Below, piece by piece: positions 1 to 6,990 of a DNA stretch of 8,555 nucleotides; within the stretch, counting starts at the first letter, position 1; each line of letters starts with the position of its first letter. The notes below the pieces were generated by a model that was not told the DNA's origin, searched no databases, and saw only the letters and a list, made by a program, of their open reading frames with translations. A program made the position numbers and the translations under genes. The stretch covers positions 1-8,555 of the forward strand of contig CAJMQT010000080.1 in NCBI GenBank assembly GCA_905215655.1, given 5' to 3'. This stretch comes from an uncultured bacterium (GTDB lineage Bacteria; Bacteroidota; Bacteroidia; Bacteroidales; Bacteroidaceae).

Positions 1-291
1 ACTCTCGTAACGAAAGCCTATGAATAATGCAGGTTAAAAAGCAATGTGGTATTTTCCGGTACTCCTTAACTTCCAAAAATATTTTTCTAAATCGTGTTTC
101 ACACCTTCACGGGTGTGTAAATCGTTACGTGACAATGAGATATGGTGAATGCCGGTGGTTCCGCCGGACGTGCGTTTATGAATAGTGTTTTTTATCCTTC
201 ACGGTAAAGCACATGTAGACAGCTTGTTACGGTGAAACATGGTTCGGGTAAATTGTAATCGGTTATGAAAGGCCTTTGGAAAAATCCCAAT
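1..291. other. Non-coding region at the left edge with short degenerate repeats
   Basis: No credible gene is present on either strand; frames are broken by frequent stops and no tRNA or rRNA is recognised. It contains the direct repeat CCTTCACGG at 104-112 and 196-204, a hairpin CACACC/GGTGTG at 100-117, and a hairpin CCGGTG-GTTC-CGCCGG at 152-167. Two copies of the motif CGGTRAARCA lie at 202-211 and 230-239; a third copy at 302-311 forms part of the perfect inverted repeat next door. It reads like decayed intergenic repeat sequence at the end of the operon. Confidence 0.45.
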
Positions 292-344
292 TATTGCTGT
301 CCGGTAAAACAATTTTGATGGAAATGTTTTACCGGACAGCAATA
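292..344. repeat. Perfect 20-bp inverted repeat with a 13-base loop, downstream of GH2
   Basis: The arms at 292-311 and 325-344 are exact reverse complements (core TGTCCGGTAAAACA / TGTTTTACCGGACA) around a 13-base AT-rich loop. It lies 46 bases beyond the GH2 stop. On the minus strand it is followed by AATTGGGATTTTTCC, so it could act as a transcription terminator for the operon, with a short T-run about 7 bases after the stem. The unusually long perfect stem and AT-rich loop also fit a MITE-like element or the joined ends of a lost insertion sequence. I cannot choose between these from sequence alone. Confidence 0.7.
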
Positions 345-389
345 TTTTAATTTATGATTATGCGTAAAAGCGTAATTATCAATCAAGCA

Positions 390-3020
390 TTACTGTTGTA
401 TTCCGAAGTCGGCTTGTTGCTTATTCACCTCTTCAAGAGTACGCTGTCGCTCTTCTTCCGTCATTACAGATTGGTTGGAATTGCCGGAGCGTATTGTACT
501 TGAAATTGTAGTTGAAGGCTTGTCTGTAAAGCACGACGGCAGATATGGAGCAACGCTCTCGATAGTCAGGGTTGCAGCGGTCGGTGCATAAGTGCCTTCG
601 TAATAAGAACGGGCGGTAATCGTGATTTTGCCCGGTTTGTCGGTTGCCTGTATCAGCACGGGCGCACTTCCCCACTCCACTATGCGCGGATTTGCCAAGA
701 TTTGTTCTCCATCTCCGATTATACTGCCCTCACCTTCAACAGTAAAGTAAATGTTGTCTTTTGCCAGCCGTTTTACATTGCCGTTATCGTCGGTAATTTC
801 GGCAACAACGACGATGAAGTCACTTCCATCAGCAATCAGTTCTTTACCCATTTTGTCAGCATAAAGACGTATTTTTGTCGAGCGGCGTGAGGGCATTTTC
901 TTCTCTGTCACCACCACCTTGCCGTCTTTTATACCCTCTGCAAGGAGCGAAACACGCTGCCAATTACGCTGTTTGTAACTGTACTCCCGGGCTTTCCAGA
1001 AGTTCCAAAAATCTTTGAAAACAACCGGTGAACAGGGCTTGTCATTATCATTATGAACCACCGGCTGAGTTGCGACCTTATCGCCATCAAACATTGTCAG
1101 GCGAACGCTGTCGCAGTTGGAGAATACTGTCACATCATTCTCAGAGAACTGTGTCATTTCGTTGGCTATGAATATCATCGGCTCTGCGTCTCTCTGTTGC
1201 GAGCGGAACATTTCGAAAGCATATTTCTTCTGACGGAAGGCATCGTAAATGCCTCCGTAATAAGTGTCGGGATGATAGCCGCGCTGATGGTCGAACGGGT
1301 GCCACTGACAACCTCCGATAAACTGGCGTCTGCCGTGATACATTTCTCCATAACTGTCACAAAGAGAAAGAGCCTGCATCAGTTGTGGCTTTTCACCCCA
1401 CGAACGAGATGCCCGGTTCAGATTGTTATGCGCATACCAATCATCCACAAGTTCGCCAAATTCACGTGTAAAGACGCATTTATCATCAGGCCAATTGCCT
1501 TTTCCGATGTTATCTGCCCAGTCGTAAACTACGTCATAATTATCTTTTACGCCAGCCGATTGTACATCTGCCACTGCCGCCGGACGTCCGGGATAAGGAA
1601 ACTCCTCTTTTGTTATCTCCAACGCTCTTAGTGCAAAGTTCTCGGGATAGCGCGTCTCGTTGAGAATAGGCTCCCACATAAGCACGCTGGTGTGATTGCG
1701 ATCTCGACGAATAATTTTCTGTGTATTAGCGTGAACCTGCTCTCCAAAATGCGGATCTTTGTTCCAATACTGCCAACCGGGTGTAGGTACGATGATAAAT
1801 AATCCGAGTTCATCACATGCATCCATGAAAGCCGGGTCCATTGGATAGTGTGCCGCACGAATTATCGTCATGCCGGCGTCACGCAGGCGTTTTGCGTCAC
1901 GCCATTGCTGACTGTTCGGCATGGCATTGCCAACGTAAGCAAAATCCTGATGGCGGTTACCTCCTACAAGCTGGTGATAAGGCTTACCATTAAGCCAAAA
2001 ACCGTCCTTACCTCTGAACTCTGCTTTGCGTATACCCATACGCACCATTCCTCCATCGACAGTCTGTCCTTTGTTTACCACCGTCAATTCGACATTATAT
2101 AAATAAGGTGTCTCCGGTGACCAAAGATTTGCTTTCTTTATTGTCGTTCCAAGCATCGCCACAGCTGTTCCGCCGGCAGCAATTTTGACGTTCTTTTTTA
2201 GTGTTGCCACAGTTTTTCCGTCCTTGTCAATAATTTTTGCAACGACGGCAGGAGACGCAGCCGACTTAGATGTGTTAGTGACTTCAACATTAACGAATAC
2301 GTCGGAACTCTTCTCTGAAATATTATCATAATGCAGGAAGACTCCTCCACCCGCAACTTTATTCGCTTCAATAGCGTCGGTTATAGAAATCTGAGACTTT
2401 CCGATAAGCCAAACATCGCGGTACATTCCGCCGTGATAGCAAAAGTCAAGAGCCGTCTGTTTTTTTCCGGGAGGATACGTTTTATCATCGCTGTTGTCGG
2501 CTTTGACCGCTATCAAGCATTTATTCCCCGCCTTAACACCAAGCGCTGACAGATCTACGGTTATCGGCAAATAACCTCCGAAATGTTCTTTCACTTTCTT
2601 GCCGTTGACAAAAATGTCCTGTTTGCCCATTATCGCCTCAAAGTGTACAGTAATATTCTTGCCCTTCATATCAGCCGGCATGGTGAAATGTTTGCGATAC
2701 CAAATTACGCCTTGGTAATTCCTGCTGCCGCTCGCCTCTGACGGTTCAAGCCGCGCCGTATGAGGAGCACATACCACCTGCCACCTGCTGTCATCAAAAT
2801 CAACAGCTTCCGCTCCTTGAACGTCCCCCAAATTAAAGCGCCATCCCTGATTAAAGTTATAAATTATACGTCCACTTGAAGGTAAGGGGAATAGACCTGC
2901 AACAGAAGCAGGCCCAGAACCGCCCCCTTTCAAGAAGAGAGGAGAGCTGTATGCCTTTATGGGTAAAAGGGGCAGAACGATGAGAATTACAGAAAGAATT
3001 TGAATTTTGTATTTATTCAT
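390..3020 (-). CDS. Exported GH2 family glycoside hydrolase (beta-galactosidase/beta-glucuronidase-like)
   Basis: This 876-residue protein probably removes a terminal sugar by the retaining GH2 mechanism, likely in the periplasm. Residues 1-25 form a Sec signal peptide (NKYK, then a hydrophobic run to about P20, cleavage near AYS/S) with no lipobox cysteine. The order is GH2 sugar-binding jelly roll (about 52-207, ending HGGMYRDVWLIG), Ig-like domain (about 210-330), TIM barrel (about 335-610) and a C-terminal Ig-like domain (about 715-822). The likely acid/base is E455 in MWEPILNET, and the likely nucleophile is E520 in FTREFGE. A conserved WHPFDHQRGYHPDTYYGG segment closes the barrel. The final 55 residues are polar and Q/E/S/T-rich and match no domain I recognise. 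Residues 29-49 are encoded by a palindromic repeat. The start at 3020 is chosen because it gives the signal peptide; its leader is A-rich. The gene follows the GH78 fusion by 139 bp and is probably co-transcribed. Family and fold are firm; the sugar (Gal, GlcA, GalA or Ara) cannot be read from the sequence. Confidence 0.93.
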   Translation of the reverse strand: MNKYKIQILSVILIVLPLLPIKAYSSPLFLKGGGSGPASVAGLFPLPSSGRIIYNFNQGWRFNLGDVQGAEAVDFDDSRWQVVCAPHTARLEPSEASGSRNYQGVIWYRKHFTMPADMKGKNITVHFEAIMGKQDIFVNGKKVKEHFGGYLPITVDLSALGVKAGNKCLIAVKADNSDDKTYPPGKKQTALDFCYHGGMYRDVWLIGKSQISITDAIEANKVAGGGVFLHYDNISEKSSDVFVNVEVTNTSKSAASPAVVAKIIDKDGKTVATLKKNVKIAAGGTAVAMLGTTIKKANLWSPETPYLYNVELTVVNKGQTVDGGMVRMGIRKAEFRGKDGFWLNGKPYHQLVGGNRHQDFAYVGNAMPNSQQWRDAKRLRDAGMTIIRAAHYPMDPAFMDACDELGLFIIVPTPGWQYWNKDPHFGEQVHANTQKIIRRDRNHTSVLMWEPILNETRYPENFALRALEITKEEFPYPGRPAAVADVQSAGVKDNYDVVYDWADNIGKGNWPDDKCVFTREFGELVDDWYAHNNLNRASRSWGEKPQLMQALSLCDSYGEMYHGRRQFIGGCQWHPFDHQRGYHPDTYYGGIYDAFRQKKYAFEMFRSQQRDAEPMIFIANEMTQFSENDVTVFSNCDSVRLTMFDGDKVATQPVVHNDNDKPCSPVVFKDFWNFWKAREYSYKQRNWQRVSLLAEGIKDGKVVVTEKKMPSRRSTKIRLYADKMGKELIADGSDFIVVVAEITDDNGNVKRLAKDNIYFTVEGEGSIIGDGEQILANPRIVEWGSAPVLIQATDKPGKITITARSYYEGTYAPTAATLTIESVAPYLPSCFTDKPSTTISSTIRSGNSNQSVMTEEERQRTLEEVNKQQADFGIQQ
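2875..2934. repeat. 60-bp imperfect palindrome inside the GH2 coding region
   Basis: CTTGAA at 2875-2880 pairs with TTCAAG at 2929-2934, GGGG at 2886-2889 pairs with CCCC at 2923-2926, and an inner CCTGC (2896-2900) pairs with GCAGG (2908-2912) around a 7-base loop. The element encodes about residues 29-49 of the GH2 protein, a Gly/Pro/Ser/Leu-rich segment between the signal peptide and the conserved jelly roll. It keeps the reading frame. In the mRNA it would form a hairpin starting about 86 bases after the start codon. Confidence 0.6.
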
Positions 3021-3088
3021 TACGTATTTCTTTTAAAATCAATTTAGAATGAAGTCAAACAAATATTATAACCAATAAAGGTAATCGC

Positions 3089-3109
3089 TCCCTCTCTTTC
3101 GGAGAGGGA
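3089..3109. repeat. GC-rich hairpin (REP-like) between the GH78 fusion and GH2 genes
   Basis: A perfect 8-bp inverted repeat, TCCCTCTC at 3089-3096 and GAGAGGGA at 3102-3109, encloses the loop TTTCG. Neither strand shows a T-run after the stem, so it does not look like an intrinsic terminator. The sequence, followed by a GGAGG-type purine stretch to about 3123, resembles short palindromic repeats dispersed between genes in Bacteroides and Prevotella genomes; that resemblance is from memory. In the mRNA it would sit about 70 bases upstream of the GH2 start and could set relative expression by stalling exonucleases. TACCTTTA (minus strand, 3076-3083) is a 7-of-8 match to the -7 consensus, but no -33 box accompanies it. 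Confidence 0.55.
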
Positions 3110-3159
3110 ACGGTGGAAGGAGGTTGTTTGGAAAGAAATCCGGATAAGACTGTTCCTCT

Positions 3160-6100
3160 TTACGGTTTAACTTCCACATGTTTTATCCTTTGTCTGCGCC
3201 AAGTATAGATGCAATGAAGATTGCCATCGGCGGATTGGATTATCGACGGATAGGAATACTGGCTTATCGGAGAATCCTCCAATGTAATCCAATGTTTCCA
3301 GTTCTCACCATCCTCCGAAATCATAAGAGATAGCGGTGTTCGCAATCCTTTACCATTCTTTATGCCTTTGGGGACAGGTTTTTCATTGCAAATCATTACG
3401 TGTCGACCGTCTTTAAGGGTGACCGCATCAAGTCCGCTATTGTTGTTTGGCGTATCGATAAGTTTCAGTTTTGACCATGTAAGACCGTTGTCCGAACTGT
3501 ATGTTATGCCCACATGCTCGCTGCGTGTTCGTGCTACTGCTGCAAGACGACCGTCTTTGAGTTTCATTATTGCCGGCTGAATTGCCTTTACTCCTTCGTC
3601 GGCGGTTACATATTCCGTGCGTTTCCATGTCTTGCCCATGTCGTCGGAATACTCGAAATACAGTCTCCAACCACCTTTCTCGATGCTCGTCGGTGCAATA
3701 AGACGTCCTTTGCTGAGTATCGGTTTGTTCTTTACCGGACCGAGATAATTCTCGTTCAGCGGTTCACGACGGCTCCAAGTCTTGCCGCCATCCTTTGACT
3801 TTATCACCCAACCGGTCCAGTCGGCAACGTTACTTCCTATCTTGAAGAAGAGCAGCAAGTCACCTCCGGGCACTTGATAAATTACCGGATTCCAGCATGC
3901 CTTGCGCTGATAGCCTTCCGGATTACGACGAATTTTCCCGTCAATTATAGGTCCTTTCGATGCAGGCGTTGTCGTGCTGTCAAGACCTGACAGTCCGGCA
4001 AGTTTCGCCTCTTCGCTTCCCGTCTTGAACACGCCGTCGGCAACAAGCTGAGGAGCCGACCATACATCGCTGCCTTTTGCCTTGCGGCTTATCCAGATAC
4101 AAACATCCGGATTGCGTTCTTTCGTTCCTCCGAAGTAGGTAGCAATGAGGTCACCTTTTGTCGTTTCTGTAATCGTAGCCGAATGGCACTCCGGAAATGA
4201 TGTTCTTTCGTACAAGAACTCGTTTGCAATAACAACTTTGTCTTGCACAGGCATAGTTTCCGTAAAATCATAAACACCTGAACCGATGTTCTTTACCGAA
4301 CCGTCGGGCATGTGAAGTTCGGCAGTTGTATTAGCCGGAATTTCCACATGCCATGTCAGCTTGCCGGCTTTCTTGCTCCATCGGCTGACAATCATGCCGT
4401 AAATTGATTTATAAGATGCGTTTATGTCGTTAATCTCATCAACATTGAAAGACGGCGCCATAACAATATGTTTGAAACCTGTCTTTGTCTTGTCAGAGCT
4501 TATTCCCGCGACGTCTTCATAAATCCAAGATACAAGGTCGCCAAGCAGCATTATATGGTTGCCGCTGTTCATGCTCGGATTTGCCGTGTCACCGTTCCAT
4601 AATTCCCAAATGGTTGTAGCGCCTTTCTCGGTCATGTAGCCCCAGCTCGGATATTTTTTATTTGTTGCAAGCAGCCAAGCGATATCGCCACGTCCCATAT
4701 CCGTCAGTCCGTGCATAAGCCATTGAACACCAATGACGCCACAAGAAATAAATCCTTTATTATTGGTGATTATGTTTTTTATTATATTCTTCTTTACCTC
4801 TTCCTTCACATAGCTGTCGTCAATCATGCCGAAAGCAAAAGGAAGAAGATTTGCGGTAACGGTGTTGTTGCCGTAGAACGTGCTGTCCGGATAGAGCAGA
4901 TGATCCTGAACTTCGCTGGTTCCGCGGTTAACGGTCAGGAATTTCTTGTTGAATGCCGCCTTTGTTCGTGCCGCTTCATCGGCAAACGCCTTTGCATCGG
5001 TATCCTTCTGCTGCATCAACGCATACTTCTCCATAAGTTTGTTGAGGCGGTAATAGTAAGCCGTCGCAATCAGTGTTCCGTCGGTCACGCGTTTGGGGTC
5101 CTTACTGTGAATCATCTTCATCTCCTCGGGCGGGACGCACCAGTCGCCGTACTTGTCACGCGGCATCAGTCCGTCCTTGCCATACTGATATTTCAGATGG
5201 TCCAACCAGAGTTTTACCTTTGGATAAAATTTACGTATCGGCTCATCATCGCCAAACTGACTATACATCATTTCGAGCGAGAAAGGCAGGGCTGCGGGCC
5301 ATGTCACGTTATCCGAATAATAGTTCCAGTATGCCGGTGCGACATCAGGAATACATCCGTCTTCACGCTGTGCCTCAACAATGTCGCGCGCCCACTTTGT
5401 GTAAAACTTGTTATTGTCGAAGACAAAAGCCTCTCCGAAACAACCTCTCGCATGGTCGCCCAGCCACGGCTGGCGCTCGTCACGCTGAGGACAGTCTACG
5501 GGCATGCCTTTATAATTGCTAAGAATGCCCCATTCCGAATTTTTATACACCTTATTTAATATGGTGTCCGCACACTCGAAAGAGCCTGTATGCTCCATCT
5601 CGTCGCTGATGACCTCACCGAGAAAATCTTCCACGGTGGCGTTTTTCAACCCTTTGATTTCGGCATAGCGGAAGCCCTTGTATGAGAATACAGGCGACCA
5701 CCAGCGGCTGTTCTCCTTGCCGTCGGCAACATAATAGTCTGTGGTAAGGGCGTGGCGGAGGTTCTTGCGGTAAAGCGAGCCGTCCTTTTCGAGCGTCTCC
5801 GCAAAACGAACGCTTACTGTATCGCCGGCATTTACGTTATTGATGCACATTTTCAGCCATCCGGCAATGTTCTGACCGAGGTCTATTATTACTCCGTCGC
5901 CATGTTTGCGGATACTCACGGGCTTGATGGTTTTCAGCACTTTCATGTTCGGACTCATCGCCCCGCGCAATGTTCCGTAAGGTATCGCCACCCTCTCCGC
6001 CTTCATCCATCCGGCGTCGTCAAATCCCGGTCGTGTCCAGTCGCCCAAGTCTTTACGGGCGTCATATATCTCGCCGTCGTACTCGTTGTTCGAGCGGATC

Positions 6101-6990
6101 GGTCCGTCGGCATTCAATCTCCATTTTGTATTTGTCGAAACAACCTTTTTCTTGCCGTCGGCAAACTCGATTATCAGGTTCGCACGCAGTTTGGGATAGC
6201 CGAAGTTGGTAATCTTGTACGGTTTCTTATTCTGCTGCATGGTGAAGTAGCGTCCGTTGCCGAGAACCACACCGATGGCATTTTTTCCGGAAAGCATCGA
6301 GGTAACGTCGTATGCGTTGTAGAGGACCGTCCGTCGATAATCGGTCGGCGCGGGCGCAAGGACATCATCACCGACCTTCTTGCCGTTGATATATGCCTCG
6401 TACATGCCAAGTCCGCTGATGTAAAGCGTGGCACGCTTTATCTCTTGGTCGACGTCAAACTCTGTTCTGAGGTAGCGCGAACTGAGACGGCTGTGTATCT
6501 CTTCCACATCCCAAGGCATTGCCTTGTCGAGTCCAATCCACTGTCCGCTCCAATCAGCTTCATTGAGCAAGCCGACGTTACACATCGCCGTCTCGCTCCA
6601 ATCAGACTCTCCTTTGGTGGTGCTGACCTTCACACGCCAATAACAGGGAGTATTGCTCCGCAGCGTTTTTCCGGCATATCTTACCCATTGAGACCGGTCG
6701 CCGTTGATTTCGGTGTCCCAGAGGTCGCCTTCAAGACGCTCGGCTTTCTCCCGCGTTGTGGCAACGATAATTCGGCATGAAGTCTGCATAACGTCCTTTT
6801 GAGTTGACGTTATAACCCATCCGAAGCGTGGAGCAGGCGTGTCAAGGCTCATGGGACTGACCATGCGCTCGGTCTTCAACTCGCTCACGGCAACCGGGAA
6901 CGACGCCTTGCGGCTGGTCTTCTTCTTTGCCGCCGTTGCCGTCAGACCGACGCATAGCGCAAGGGCGATGAATAATATCTTCCTTATCAT
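3160..6990 (-). CDS. Exported two-part enzyme: GH78 alpha-L-rhamnosidase fused to a sialidase-like beta-propeller
   Basis: This 1276-residue protein should release terminal alpha-L-rhamnose through its first part and may act on a second bond through its second part. Residues 1-20 are a signal peptide (cleavage near ATA/AK); C13 is preceded by leucine, so it is not a lipoprotein. GH78 modules follow in the usual order: Fn3-like (about 35-140), N-terminal carbohydrate-binding-like (about 180-350), beta domain (about 355-460), (alpha/alpha)6 barrel (about 463-825) and C-terminal beta domain (about 825-905). The motif D499-CPQRD-E505-RQP-W509-LG-D512 has exactly the spacing of D630/E636/W640/D643 in S. 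avermitilis SaRha78A. E796 in TTIWELW corresponds to its E895. From about 922 a BNR-type propeller runs to the end with four Asp boxes. The start overlaps the upstream stop as ATGA, which implies translational coupling. GH78 activity is well supported; the propeller's substrate is unknown. Confidence 0.95.
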   Translation of the reverse strand: MIRKILFIALALCVGLTATAAKKKTSRKASFPVAVSELKTERMVSPMSLDTPAPRFGWVITSTQKDVMQTSCRIIVATTREKAERLEGDLWDTEINGDRSQWVRYAGKTLRSNTPCYWRVKVSTTKGESDWSETAMCNVGLLNEADWSGQWIGLDKAMPWDVEEIHSRLSSRYLRTEFDVDQEIKRATLYISGLGMYEAYINGKKVGDDVLAPAPTDYRRTVLYNAYDVTSMLSGKNAIGVVLGNGRYFTMQQNKKPYKITNFGYPKLRANLIIEFADGKKKVVSTNTKWRLNADGPIRSNNEYDGEIYDARKDLGDWTRPGFDDAGWMKAERVAIPYGTLRGAMSPNMKVLKTIKPVSIRKHGDGVIIDLGQNIAGWLKMCINNVNAGDTVSVRFAETLEKDGSLYRKNLRHALTTDYYVADGKENSRWWSPVFSYKGFRYAEIKGLKNATVEDFLGEVISDEMEHTGSFECADTILNKVYKNSEWGILSNYKGMPVDCPQRDERQPWLGDHARGCFGEAFVFDNNKFYTKWARDIVEAQREDGCIPDVAPAYWNYYSDNVTWPAALPFSLEMMYSQFGDDEPIRKFYPKVKLWLDHLKYQYGKDGLMPRDKYGDWCVPPEEMKMIHSKDPKRVTDGTLIATAYYYRLNKLMEKYALMQQKDTDAKAFADEAARTKAAFNKKFLTVNRGTSEVQDHLLYPDSTFYGNNTVTANLLPFAFGMIDDSYVKEEVKKNIIKNIITNNKGFISCGVIGVQWLMHGLTDMGRGDIAWLLATNKKYPSWGYMTEKGATTIWELWNGDTANPSMNSGNHIMLLGDLVSWIYEDVAGISSDKTKTGFKHIVMAPSFNVDEINDINASYKSIYGMIVSRWSKKAGKLTWHVEIPANTTAELHMPDGSVKNIGSGVYDFTETMPVQDKVVIANEFLYERTSFPECHSATITETTKGDLIATYFGGTKERNPDVCIWISRKAKGSDVWSAPQLVADGVFKTGSEEAKLAGLSGLDSTTTPASKGPIIDGKIRRNPEGYQRKACWNPVIYQVPGGDLLLFFKIGSNVADWTGWVIKSKDGGKTWSRREPLNENYLGPVKNKPILSKGRLIAPTSIEKGGWRLYFEYSDDMGKTWKRTEYVTADEGVKAIQPAIMKLKDGRLAAVARTRSEHVGITYSSDNGLTWSKLKLIDTPNNNSGLDAVTLKDGRHVMICNEKPVPKGIKNGKGLRTPLSLMISEDGENWKHWITLEDSPISQYSYPSIIQSADGNLHCIYTWRRQRIKHVEVKP
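3163..4227 (-). other. Sialidase-like Asp-box beta-propeller domain within the GH78 fusion
   Basis: About 355 residues (roughly 922-1276 of the fusion) form a complete BNR/Asp-box domain of the COG4692 'predicted neuraminidase' type. Asp boxes lie at 1065-1072 (SKDGGKTW), 1115-1122 (SDDMGKTW) and 1165-1172 (SSDNGLTW), with a variant at 1225-1231 (SEDGENW); the first three are exactly 50 residues apart. The domain starts FPECHSAT (931-938) and has FGGTKERNPD (953-962), CWNPV, ARTRSEH, NSGLDAV, LRTPLSL, YSYPSI and YTWRRQRIKH. The (F/Y)RIP arginine motif of true GH33 sialidases is absent. Arginines R1154/R1156, R1217 and R1265/R1266, the YS pair at 1245 and D962 are candidates for carboxylate-binding and catalytic roles; this is inferred from layout only. 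It has no signal peptide of its own and joins the rhamnosidase with almost no linker. Confidence 0.85.

Noticed and set aside
1..389. CRISPR array or RNA gene in the left intergenic region
   Set aside because: Repeats are short (9-10 bases), degenerate and irregularly spaced, and no cloverleaf or known RNA motif can be drawn.
3065..3070. TATAAT on the minus strand upstream of GH2 as a promoter -10
   Set aside because: Bacteroidota promoters use TAnnTTTG at -7, and no TTGACA-like box lies about 17 bases upstream. In AT-rich DNA the match is easily random.
3089..3109. Hairpin in the 139-bp gap as a rho-independent terminator ending the first two genes
   Set aside because: Neither side of the stem has a run of T, so termination there is unlikely; a processing or repeat role fits better.
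4711..5559. Plus-strand open frame of 282 codons antisense to the GH78 barrel
   Set aside because: It is antisense to the conserved catalytic segment; the hydrophobic start is a by-product of the AT-rich stretch near 4750-4800.
5752..6780. Long plus-strand open frame of 342 codons antisense to the GH78 fusion
   Set aside because: It lies entirely within a gene with intact GH78 motifs on the other strand and its translation shows no domain or signal. It is a shadow of GC-rich codon usage.
6951..6954. Cysteine at residue 13 of the GH78 fusion as a lipoprotein cleavage site
   Set aside because: The residue before Cys is Leu (LALC), not Gly/Ala/Ser, and a good signal peptidase I site follows at ATA/A.
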